Notes under the pieces: generated by a model
Databases searched by the model: none
The model's input: only the letters and a program-made list of their open reading frames with translations
What the model was told of the DNA's origin: nothing
Position numbers and translations under genes: made by a program
Assembly (NCBI RefSeq): GCF_037102585.1
Contig: NW_027043830.1
Span: 62,001 to 126,000 of the forward strand
Direction: 5' to 3'
Length of the DNA: 64,000 bases
Source of the DNA: Saccharomycopsis crataegensis
Taxonomy: Eukaryota > Ascomycota > Saccharomycetes > Ascoideales > Saccharomycopsidaceae
Shown here: in pieces, positions 9,364 through 18,911 of the stretch
Layout: every line of letters begins with the position of its first letter
How positions within the stretch are numbered: the stretch's first letter is position 1

Positions 9364-9853
9364 CAGTGCTTTCATTTTCTATTCGTACCAACCACCGGAA
9401 ATGTTCATACCAGTGGCAAAAAATAATTCATACCGACCCCCGGTATTTTTCGTACCACCGCAGCGGGATTTATTCAGACCATCTAAGAAAAATAGTTCAT
9501 ACTATTGCACTTCAATTATTCATACCAACAGTATATAAAGTTCATATTAATTCCTTTCTTTTTTTTATGTGACTGGCTCTATAAGCCTCTAAGCTACTCA
9601 GTTTAATCAAATTATACTCATTTTTTCCATAATTCTGTGCTACTTTCTACAAAGCCTGATATCTATAATAATATTAATAGTAGCACTGTTGGTATGAATA
9701 ATTAAAGTGCAATAGTATGAACTATTTTTCTTAGATGGTCTGAATAAATCCCGCTGCGGTGGTACGAAAAATACCGGGGGTCGGTATGAATTATTTTTTG
9801 CCACTGGTATGAACATTTCCGGTGGTTGGTACGAATAAAAAATGAAAGCACTG
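9364..9853. mobile_element. MITE derived from the DD34E Tc1-like element
   Basis: A 490-bp element flanked by TA (9362-9363 and 9854-9855) with terminal inverted repeats of about 170 bp starting CAGTG. Both ends match the full transposons at 16,157 and 30,705. The sequence inside the left arm also matches the region next to the right end of those elements (the stretch with ATGTGACTGGCTC), so the MITE seems built from the right end of an autonomous copy plus a second arm. It encodes no transposase and would need one in trans. Confidence 0.92.
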
Positions 9854-9855
9854 TA

Positions 9856-10236
9856 TCTGCTATACTACCAGGCTATCTTATTCAACCTTATGAAAAATAG
9901 ACAGTTGCTGTAGAAATTCAATATTAATGGTCGAATGATGTTCGTATTATTCGACAGGGAAACATTAGTAGATAATAAATCATCCCAACAATCTTCCAAC
10001 TGTATTGCCTTACTGATAGATCTCTTCTGCATAAAATAGTGTTGAAATGTAGCTCTAAGTAAAGTTCAAGCTCTAATAGTTTAATTTTGTCTATCACTTA
10101 ACTTGAGGGTAATCTATGTGATTTTGTGTACTATAATGAAACGATGCTTTTCCGATAAAAGAAAAGCCTGACACTTATGTAAAATAGTTGCCTCTTCTGA
10201 TAAAAGTGCTCTGATGTTCAGAGATTAAAAAATGGA
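9856..10236. other. Gene-free stretch with an LTR-like start motif
   Basis: AT-rich sequence with no supported gene. At 10,040 there is TGTTGAAATGTAGCTCTAAG, and 24 of 26 bases of this motif recur on the minus strand at 30,344-30,319 near tRNA-Leu. This may be the start of an otherwise eroded LTR family. Confidence 0.5.
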
Positions 10237-10308
10237 TGCGCGAACCGGGAATCGAACCCGGCTCTGCTGCTTGGAAGGCAGCAATGCTAGCCACTACACC
10301 ATTCGCGC
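10237..10308 (-). tRNA. tRNA-Gly (TCC)
   Basis: 72 nt on the minus strand: acceptor GCGCGAA/TTCGCGC, anticodon stem with loop CTTCCAA (anticodon TCC), T-arm CCGGG/CCCGG, discriminator A. No intron. A run of six T follows on the minus strand (A run at about 10,226-10,232 on plus), a good Pol III terminator. A gypsy LTR-start fragment begins 12 bp upstream of the mature 5' end. Confidence 0.97.
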
Positions 10309-10320
10309 AATTGCTCTTTT

Positions 10321-10364
10321 TGTTACACTCTGCATGTTGTGGATGATTGTTCTCGACCAAGAAG
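10321..10364 (+). repeat. Gypsy G1 LTR-start fragment
   Basis: TGTTACACTCTGCATGTTG at the start and the CGACCAAGAAG end match the first 44 bp or so of the G1 LTR; the following sequence does not. It lies 12 bp upstream of tRNA-Gly. The hairpin seen in G1 is partly lost here. Confidence 0.7.
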
Positions 10365-10508
10365 TTTACTATTGCCATTAGAATTCAATACAGTTGTGGA
10401 GTTTTTATAGTACCGTTGCCTACTTCTTCTTTTTTTTTCACCGAGCTTCTTCATCTTCTGTTAACCATCATAGTCAAAAAAAAAAAAAAAAAAAAACTAC
10501 CCATTATC

Positions 10509-13086
10509 ATGAGAACCACTAGAAATAGTAATAAAGCTACTCCAAACTACTCCACCGACCCTACTAATGATCCCCCAATCATTGAAACCCCGGTTTCTTT
10601 GGGCTCTTCATTGGATGTTGGCGCAAAATCTGAAACCCCGATCCCGATAGCAAACATAAACAAACAAGCTAAAGATCAAGATTCCGATGAAGAAATTACT
10701 GATGCAGCCGACAATACTATTAATAGTACTGTTGAAACCTTTTTAACTGCTTCAGAAGATCCTGAAGCGGACCAAAACATGGATTCCAACGCCATTTCTA
10801 CCCCAACTACCTCTCCAGCAATTAATGTTTCTTCAGTTGATTGCGATCGCAATTCTCATGCAGCATGTGACACTGACATTGACATGCATAATCCTGTTAT
10901 TCCAACCCAAGCCGTTATTTCTACTGATTTGATTAATGAAAACTCCGAAAACCAAAAAAAAATCGAAAATTCTCAAAACCCAAAAAAAAATTCTGTTTCT
11001 GTTCCTTCTGTTCCTGTTCCCTCTGTCTCATCTTCTACTGTCGCCTCTCCAACTACGGCCTCCAATCCGGTGGCTCCAGCTGTCAATGTGACAAGACCAA
11101 TCCAAACCTATGCTCAAGCCACCGCTGGAGACAAGCGCACACCTCGAGCCACTACAAACATCAATGATCCATCCTTCCAAAACGTGTTGATGAAATTTGA
11201 AAGAACTTTCAAATGGGCAAGTCACATCAAAATCCTTGACTTTAAGCACCGCGACGTATTGGAATATGCCATAAGCGAGAAACGCAAATCAGGAAAATTG
11301 TTCTCCACCTCCAATCCTGCTATTATTAAATCCAAAGAAAAACGCGAGGAACTCGTCAAGATCATGGAAATTGAAGATTTCTTCCAAAACTACACCAGTT
11401 TTAATATGACAAACGAATTCAACAGATTGAGAAACTCTAGAATCAGCTTGGAGAACTACTTGGAATTTATCATGAGCCAACAGCATCTTAAGGATATCTT
11501 AATCTACTTTAAGATCCCAAAAGATATCTTTACAGAGTTTCCTCTTGAAAAACACTTGGAATCCATCAAAAACGGACTCACTAAGTTATCCAAAGAACTT
11601 GATACTATTACACAGTCATCCAACGAACCAGATAAGGATTTGATCATAATCAGGGAAAACTTAAAAGGGGCCCTCAACCACTTGGTTATTTTTAATAAGA
11701 AGATCTGCCTTAACTCAAACTTCATCCCAAACCCTCAGGATACAGGCTCTGATATCTTCAAGAAGGACAGAAATCTTTTAATTGAATATCTTAACATCCA
11801 CCTTAAAGTTACAGTTGGAAATTATACCTACACGCCAGGGTCTTTGTTAAACACAATGAATAAGGAATCCCATTTAATTGAGATTGAAATGAATTCCGAG
11901 TTTACTGAATTTAATCGGGAAAAACTTCTTGACCATGTCTTCAATGAATCCGGAATTGATCCATCATCCTTCTTTCCAATCAACACCGTTCACTTTACGG
12001 AAGAAGCAAGCAAAGCTGCCAGTATTGTCACTTATGGTTATATTGAAATTGACTCAGGAAAATCCCTTCCACTCTTCAATGACAAAAATTTCCGCTCCAG
12101 AGTCATCACGAAATGCGTCCACTGCACTGCATGTGAATCCGGAAGATCCAGAAAAACACGCTCCGAAACAAAATTCTGGAAAAGCAGTCAAACCAAACCA
12201 CAATTTAAACTATGGTTTTCAGACTGTCGAAAAAAGAAAAATAAAACTGAATAAACCGGCTAGTCCAGAATATTCTAAACCACATTCAAACCCTTTTGAC
12301 TTATTGGCAAATGAAGAAGAAAATGTTGATGATTCAATTATTGATGAGGACGATACTTTGGAAAAGAACTACCCATCCAATGATGAAGATGCTTTAGAGG
12401 AAGGCCTCTCTACTGACGCAGACCAATCCATGGATGAACTCGAAACCTCTACAACCCAACACACTGCTACTCTCAGACATCAAACCAAACCAATAGAATT
12501 ATTGTCCAAGAAAGGTAAATCAAAGAAGCACGCCAAGTTCGCGGCCATTAGCGCCATCAAGCTGGCCCATATTAGCAAGGTCTCCAAAAAGATCCTCGCC
12601 TCACCTTCATCCCACCCTCAGGTCCGTGTTTCTCGCAGACATCAAGAAGTAAACTCACAACATCATACTACTTCTTCTGCTGCCAACATTCCTCCTTCAC
12701 CTACCACTGCCCGTGATACTGTCACTTCCTCGGCTCTGGCCACTTCTTCTATCCCTGCTTCTGTCCCTGCTTCTGTCCCTGCTTCTGTCCCTGCTTCTGT
12801 CCCTGCTTCTGTCCCTGCTTCTGTCCCTACCTCTGTTCCTACCCCTATTACTACCTCACCTCATTCTACCTCACCTCATTCAGCTTCCCCCTTCTCAAAA
12901 CATCCATCTATCCTGGAAAACTCAGACAAAATGCCCACGCCACTGGAATCATTTACTCCCCGGCCAATGAAGCTTCTGTCAAAAGAACAATCTTCCTCCC
13001 TGGATGATAACAACAACGAAATAAATTCACCTCAATCAGATGGCTCAAATGTCACAAAAAACGCCTCTCATACACAAAATGAGTAA
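10509..13086 (+). pseudogene. LINE A ORF1 (nucleic-acid-binding protein), broken
   Basis: The frame starts at ATG 10,509 (MRTTRNSNKA) and runs to about 12,110, where sequence matching the two zinc knuckles of LINE B ORF1 is missing. Only CVHCTAC remains. The frame then shifts and the C-terminal part continues in another frame to the stop at 13,084-13,086. The N-terminal third is Ser/Thr/Pro-rich, the middle (about residues 210-530) is the conserved domain shared with LINE B, and the C-terminal part has an acidic stretch and a run of SVPA repeats (about 12,757-12,840). ORF1 proteins of this type coat the LINE RNA. Loss of both knuckles and the frameshift make this copy non-functional. Confidence 0.85.
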
Positions 13087-16000
13087 ACTATCGATCATTA
13101 GTCAAAACATCCAAAGATTGAGATTGGATGACTCCAAAATTCTCCATCTATCAAACCAATATAACATTTCAATGTTTCAAGAACTTAATCTTGGCGAGGA
13201 CTTCCTCTTCCAACACCAAAACAAAAAAATTTATAAAAATACTCCATCATCCCGCACAGCTATTATAATTGAGGACCACATAAAGGTCGTTGATCATTCA
13301 TTGCTAACAATTGCAGTACTGAGCCAGCTCCAGGTTTATATCACAGATGCCATTATTGAACAAGATGCCAACAACTGGCTTTGGCTAATCAATATCTACA
13401 ACCCATCTGCTGATTACCAAAAACAAATCCTCCTTCAAAATCAACTCTCCATCACCCTCCAAACCCAGCTTACCACTCTCAGAGCGAGAAGCAACAATAA
13501 GACCATCAACATTATTCTCGGAGGTGACTTTAATAATTTTGTCAATTCAAGAGACTCTGCTAACTTCCGTTCTCGCGAACAAAGATCGTCCGAGTCGCTT
13601 AAAAAGCTAATCAAAACTTTCAAGCTAGCAGATATCTATGAACATCCAAAATTGCACCAGATTAAAAAGAATTGGACTAACCAATCCACCACGGAAGAAA
13701 GTAGTCGCAGAATAGATCGTTTTTATATCAGTCAGTCCATGATCTCCGACAAAAACAGATTTCATATTCAAATGTCCCAACAAAACTATCTAAAGTCTTC
13801 TTCAACTCACGATTCTATTATTCTTGAAATCAACACTCAACCTCATGCAATGACTTACATCCCCCAACATAATATCATTAAAAATCATATTATTCAATGG
13901 CTTCTGAAGATCAAGTTTCCACCCACTGTGAACTCTACTTCAGACCTCATTTCCGAGATTCGCTTGAAGCTGAATTTTTTGACGATGGTACACAAGAAAA
14001 TAACAGAAAATACTGATGAACCAAATTATTATGACCACATAAAAACTAGGTTCCACCAACACTCCAGACCGCGCCCAATCAAAGCCCTCAAAGCTTCAGA
14101 TGGCGCTTTATTGACATCACAGCAAGACATGCTTCTAGAAGTAACCAATTACTATCAAAAACTCTACGATGGATCTCGTGGTTCAAAGAGCTCGGAAAAT
14201 ATAGAAAGGTTCATCAACGCCTCCTTGGGAGATCAGTTACCACTAACCAACACTGAATCCAACAACTTGAACAAACCAATCACCATGACAGAATTGGAAT
14301 ATGCCGTTACTGAATCCAATACTCAATCCGCCCCCGGGGTAGATGGTATACCATACGGCGTTTATAAGTCTCTCTTTCCTCAGATAAAACACATACTTCT
14401 AAAAGAATTTAACCAAATTCTTTCTTCAGGGGAAATTCCATTCAACTATCGAACCATAAAATTCACTCTCATACCAAAACCAAACAAAGATGTTCAAAAA
14501 GTGGAGAATTACAGGCCCATAGCATTAATCAACACAAATTTGAAACTCTTTTCCAGCATCATCAACGCCCGTTTGCTCCCGTTCTTGCAAAAAATTATCG
14601 GCCCAAATCAAGTTGGTTTCATACCTGAAAGATCCTCCTTCTCTAATATAACAATTTTCGGTGACTTGCTTTCCAGTTTAATATCCCCACAAGACAAGCC
14701 ACATGTCAATCATTCTACTAACCACCGAATCATGCTTGCTGACTTTGAAAAGGCTTTTGACCAGATTTCCCATCTATACCTTAAAATATTACTTCGAAAA
14801 CTCAATTTTGGAAAAATGACGGAAACTATTCACGCTATCCTTACCAAAGCCCTCGGAACCATTTGCCTAAATAACATTACAGGCCCTTCCTTCCCATTAA
14901 GAAACGGAACCCTTCAGGGCAACCCACTTTCACCAACAATTTTCGCGTTAGCCCTTGAACCATTTCTAAGAGCCATCCAAAGATTAAATAAAGGATTCAG
15001 TTACAACCATAAGATCCAACCAAACATCATCCCCAGAGTCAAATACCTTGCCTATGCAGATGATGTTACCTTATTCTTGAGAGATCATAATGACTTCAAA
15101 AACACTATGAAGATAATTCAGGCGTTCGAACAAGTCAGTGGTTCTAAATTAAACAAAAGCAAATCCAGATTAATTGTTCCATGCGATCAAATACCATTCC
15201 AGTCCGACTTCCAAATAGATATTGCTGACAATAATTATGAAATCCAATATCTAGGCGTTAAAATTGGGAACTCGTGTCAAACCTGGCCTAATACTCTCCA
15301 AAAAGACATCAGCACCAAATATTACATGACCAACATGAATTCACTACCAATATCAAGTCAAATAGTCGGATATAACACATATATCTTGTCTAAGCTATAT
15401 TACCACGAGATTCATGCACCTATGCTTCCAGACCAAATAGATTTGCTAGAACAATCCATCAAAAACCAGGTGAACAAAAAACTGAAAATCTCCATGGACA
15501 CTTTAAAAACAAGCCCATTGAAAGGAGGATATGGCATGGTGGATATCAAAAGCCAATTGAGCTACCGCAAGGCAAAAATCTTTCAACAACTCTTTCTCAA
15601 ATCTTTAAACCCATATTGCCAGTTACTCCGATTCAAGCTCCAACTAGCAATAAACATGATCATCAAACAAAATCTATCCGAGGAAGAGCAGTCGATACAA
15701 GGATATATAAAAACCCAATACTGGTGGCGGTTAATATTGGGTGACCAGATCAATATCAAGAATAAGAGAGACAGCAGGTCCATACTCAACCAGGTTATAT
15801 ATCTTCCAATGTTCACCACAGCGGAAAAATGTGCTTTTGTGGCTTGGTATAAATTATTGTCCAAACCAATATCTCAACAACAAACATTGAACCCAATGAA
15901 TATCAAACACTCAGACCTTGCCAAGTCCATTCAAGACGGTATACCAACTATCTATCAAATGGAGATCCCAAAACTGGTCATGGAGTTTGAACACAAACAG

Positions 16001-16156
16001 GGAAGCAAGAAAAAAAGAGCCAGAATTGATAAACATAAATTATCCACCACTTTAACCAATATCCAAGAAGTCACCCAAACGAAACAAAACTCTTTCTGGA
16101 AGAGACTCCACAAATACCAACATAATAGCCTTGGTTACTTTGAAAACATACACATA

Positions 16157-16342
16157 CAGTGTTTTCATTTTTTATTCGTACCAACCACCGGAAATGTTCA
16201 TACCAGTGGCAAAAAATAATTCATACCGACCCCCGGTATTTTTCGTACCACCGCAGCGGGATTTATTCAAACCATCTAAGAAAAATAGTTCATACTATTG
16301 CACTTCAATTATTCATACCAACAGAATATAAAATTCATACTA
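16157..16342 (+). repeat. Tc1-like terminal inverted repeat with phased motifs
   Basis: Counting from the first base of the element, TTCRTACYR-type 9-mers start at 19, 41, 64, 86, 110, 133, 156 and 178. The spacing is 22, 23, 22, 24, 23, 23 and 22 bp, close to two helical turns. The first seven belong to the inverted repeat shared with the other end (18,260-18,436). They are probably transposase binding sites on one face of the DNA; that is inference. Confidence 0.85.
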
Positions 16343-16628
16343 AATGCATAAAATTCTTATGCTTTCATTAATATTTTATCTTTGATATTATTAAACATGT
16401 TATAGGGGACCCGCACACCCAATAAAGCCCCTTTGCAGTACTCATTTACCATTTCAAAGGCTCATAACCAAATTTTGGAGTGGTTTCGTCCTTCCTTAAA
16501 ATTTTAAATTTTCATCAATTTGTTTTTGTCTTTATGTAATTTTTTTTTTGGTTTTTACTTTTTTTTTTTTTGGTTTGTTTTCTGTATTTTGTTTTCTAAT
16601 TTTTTTTCTTCATCTTCGGTATTTGTTT

Positions 16629-17957
16629 TCAAAAGAGCTGCTGTTGTAAACAGAGATCAATATGTCTAGAAGCATGTCTGCAGAATCCCTTGTAACTATC
16701 AAGGGAAATATTTTCTGTGGCTTCTTTCACCCTTGGAGTTAATTGCTCCTTCTTGCTCAAGTTTGATCTTTTGACTTTACTCTTACATACTGACCAGAAT
16801 TCTTCTATAGCATTCAACCCTGGAGAATAAGGAGGTAAAAACACAAGTTCCAAGCCACTCAGTGCCACTAGTAACTGAAGATCACGTCGTTTATGAATGG
16901 CAGCATTATCAAGGATCAAATATTTCATACCTTTGAGCTCCTCGTTATTTTCTATTTGCTGGATCACTGACTTTACAAAACTGTAGAAGTGATTAGCTGT
17001 AGTACCTTTACTCACTTTGTCAATGGTCGTTTCTGAATCAAGTTTTCTCTTCTTATTGGATGTAGCCACTGGAGTTCTGACCTTTAATTCAATACAACCT
17101 TTGACAGAAATTGCCCCAATGAACGAAATATTAAGCCCTCTGGTTACGGGAACAGTAAGAACTGCTTTTTCACCCACAGCAGACCATCCATACTCACGCC
17201 GCATACTGATATTGAAACCTGCTTCGTCGATGAAAATACAGTTTTGACTAAAGTCGAGCTTGTCTTTATACTTCTCTGCCCACTCGAGTCTCTGTTTCTT
17301 CAATTCCTCCAGACTTCTTCTCAAAGCCCATTTAGAAATACGTTTGAGACTTAGCTTACAGACCTTGGTTACAAAGTTATAGATTGTTGTAGCCTTGGCT
17401 CTTACATTGGTGAAGGCTTTCTTGAGTCTCTCCAACATAAAATCGAGAGTCACTGTAGCATCTTCCTTTATCAATTTTTGAAGGAATTCCTTATGTTCAT
17501 CAGTGAGAAGGGGTTTACGACCTCTTTTCTTTATTGGCTTCGAGATGCCATTTAATTCATTGACAAGTATTTTGTTCCACTTTCTTTTCCATGTGTAAGC
17601 AGTTTGCAAAGGTATATCTTCTAATTTTGCAGCCTTGTAAGCTGATACACCTTCTTCCATGACCAAGTGCCAAAATCTTTGTTTGACAGCTTGATTATAA
17701 TACCGGTACGAACCTCTATATCTTCGTTCTTTCATTTCAATTTCCATCTCGGCATTTTCTTCTTCTTCGAAAATAGGATCAATTTCCATCATATCCATGA
17801 TACCTGGTTTTTCAAAATGCTTATAGTCACTGTAACTAAAGCAAGCTTCAACTGGTGCTATTTCAGACTCTAAAGTCATTTCACTGGGTTCAGCATAGAA
17901 TCTATTCCCTAGGCCATCAACATACCCATCAGTTAGTAGCTTGGCTTTCAAGTCCAT
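16629..17957 (-). CDS. DD34E transposase, copy 1
   Basis: 442 residues. An acidic N-terminal region (about 1-75) is followed by a helix-turn-helix-like DNA-binding region (about 85-215, including KKRGRKPLLT near 143-152). The DDE catalytic core has D244 in FIDEAGF, D350 in LILDNAAIH and E385 in LNAIEEFW. The 34 residues between the second D and the E make this a DD34E, Tc1-type triad, and the PPYSPGLN stretch is typical of the IS630/Tc1 superfamily. It would cut and paste the element at TA sites. The frame is intact, and it differs from copy 2 by only about one residue (position 57), suggesting recent activity. Confidence 0.96.
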   Translation of the reverse strand: MDLKAKLLTDGYVDGLGNRFYAEPSEMTLESEIAPVEACFSYSDYKHFEKPGIMDMMEIDPIFEEEENAEMEIEMKERRYRGSYRYYNQAVKQRFWHLVMEEGVSAYKAAKLEDIPLQTAYTWKRKWNKILVNELNGISKPIKKRGRKPLLTDEHKEFLQKLIKEDATVTLDFMLERLKKAFTNVRAKATTIYNFVTKVCKLSLKRISKWALRRSLEELKKQRLEWAEKYKDKLDFSQNCIFIDEAGFNISMRREYGWSAVGEKAVLTVPVTRGLNISFIGAISVKGCIELKVRTPVATSNKKRKLDSETTIDKVSKGTTANHFYSFVKSVIQQIENNEELKGMKYLILDNAAIHKRRDLQLLVALSGLELVFLPPYSPGLNAIEEFWSVCKSKVKRSNLSKKEQLTPRVKEATENISLDSYKGFCRHASRHIDLCLQQQLF

Positions 17958-18881
17958 ACTTAGTTTTGATGGTAAAATCTTATGCTTTTTTTTGTAAGTA
18001 ATCTGGTGATCATATAAAGACCGAATTGAATGTCAAAAGTGGGAATTCATCATCTTAAATGGAGAACAGCTCCTACCATACATTCGTTCCCATTTCTTGA
18101 AAACCGTAATCACGTGATATTATTGATATTATTATAGATATCCGGTTTTATAGAAAGTAGCACAGAATTATGGAAAAAATGAGTATAATTTGTTTAAACT
18201 GAGTAGCTTAGAGGCTTATAGAGCCAGTCACATAAAAAAAAGAAAGGAATTAATATGAATTTTATATACTGTTGGTATGAATAATTGAAGTGCAATAGTA
18301 TGAACTATTTTTCTTAGATGGTTTGAATAAATCCCGCTGCGGTGGTACGAAAAATACCGGGGGTCGGTATGAATTATTTTTTGCCACTGGTATGAACATT
18401 TCCGGTGGTTGGTACGAATAAAAAATGAAAACACTGTATTCCACTTAGGTGCTGAACAATTTTTTTACCAACATAGAAAATGTCACTATTGCGGGCTCGA
18501 AACCGTCTCTCAAGACCAACAACATGAATCACCAGAACTCCAAGTCAAGATCAAAATGACCCATTTCCTAATTCAATGCCCATTATCAACCGAGTTATGG
18601 TCAAGATTGAAAATCCCAATTCCATTAGCATGGAATAACTTAATCGCTCCCAATCATTCAGAATCAACAATCAAAAAGATCGACCGCTATCTATGCTATC
18701 AACGCAAACTCTCACGCCTAAGATATCATAACCAAATTGATTGGAACACATCAATTAACAACTTGATTTATATCATTACTACTGGGAGCTGAATAGTCGA
18801 TCAAAACAAAAAAGAAAAAAAAATTAACAAAAACAATAACAAAAAAAACATTTTATTTAAATACTAATAATTATCACTAAA

Positions 18882-18911
18882 GGGTTTTTCACCATAGGAT
18901 ATGGTTTTCCC
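18882..18911 (+). other. Conserved 3' UTR hairpin of LINE A
   Basis: GGG-TTTTTC-ACCAT-AGGAT-ATGGT-TTT-CCC folds into a stem with ACCAT/ATGGT and GGG/CCC pairs separated by a T-rich internal loop. LINE B has the same arms with a different loop at 29,651-29,677, though the two elements are well diverged elsewhere. A 3' RNA hairpin recognised by the reverse transcriptase is known for several LINE clades; its role here is inference. Confidence 0.65.

Larger units (their letters stand above)
16157..18436 (-). mobile_element. Tc1/mariner-type DD34E transposon, copy 1
   Basis: 2,280 bp flanked by the TA target duplication (16,155-16,156 and 18,437-18,438). Terminal inverted repeats of about 170 bp begin CAGTGTTTTCATTTT. 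Each arm holds about eight copies of TTCRTACYR spaced 22-24 bp apart. The transposase is on the minus strand and intact, and the element is almost identical to copy 2 at 30,705. It inserted into LINE A ORF2 after an ATA codon. Confidence 0.96.
13079..18792 (+). pseudogene. LINE A ORF2 (endonuclease and reverse transcriptase), split by a transposon
   Basis: The start ATG (13,079) overlaps the ORF1 stop in ATGAGTAA, suggesting termination-reinitiation. The N-terminus has an AP-endonuclease-like domain (ISQNIQRL near residue 8, GGDFNNF near 155, STHDS near 253). The reverse transcriptase follows, with YADD near residue 657. The frame is open for 1,026 codons to 16,156, is then interrupted by the Tc1-like element, and resumes in the same frame at 18,439 for 117 codons. 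That last part has the zinc-binding CHYCG...HFLIQC motif. The uninterrupted target sequence can be read in the truncated copy at 8,256-9,096. The split protein is inactive. Confidence 0.92.

Noticed and set aside
12713-12970. Leucine-rich plus-strand frame (LLLSLLLS type)
   Set aside because: It is another frame of the 12-bp SVPA repeat of LINE A ORF1.
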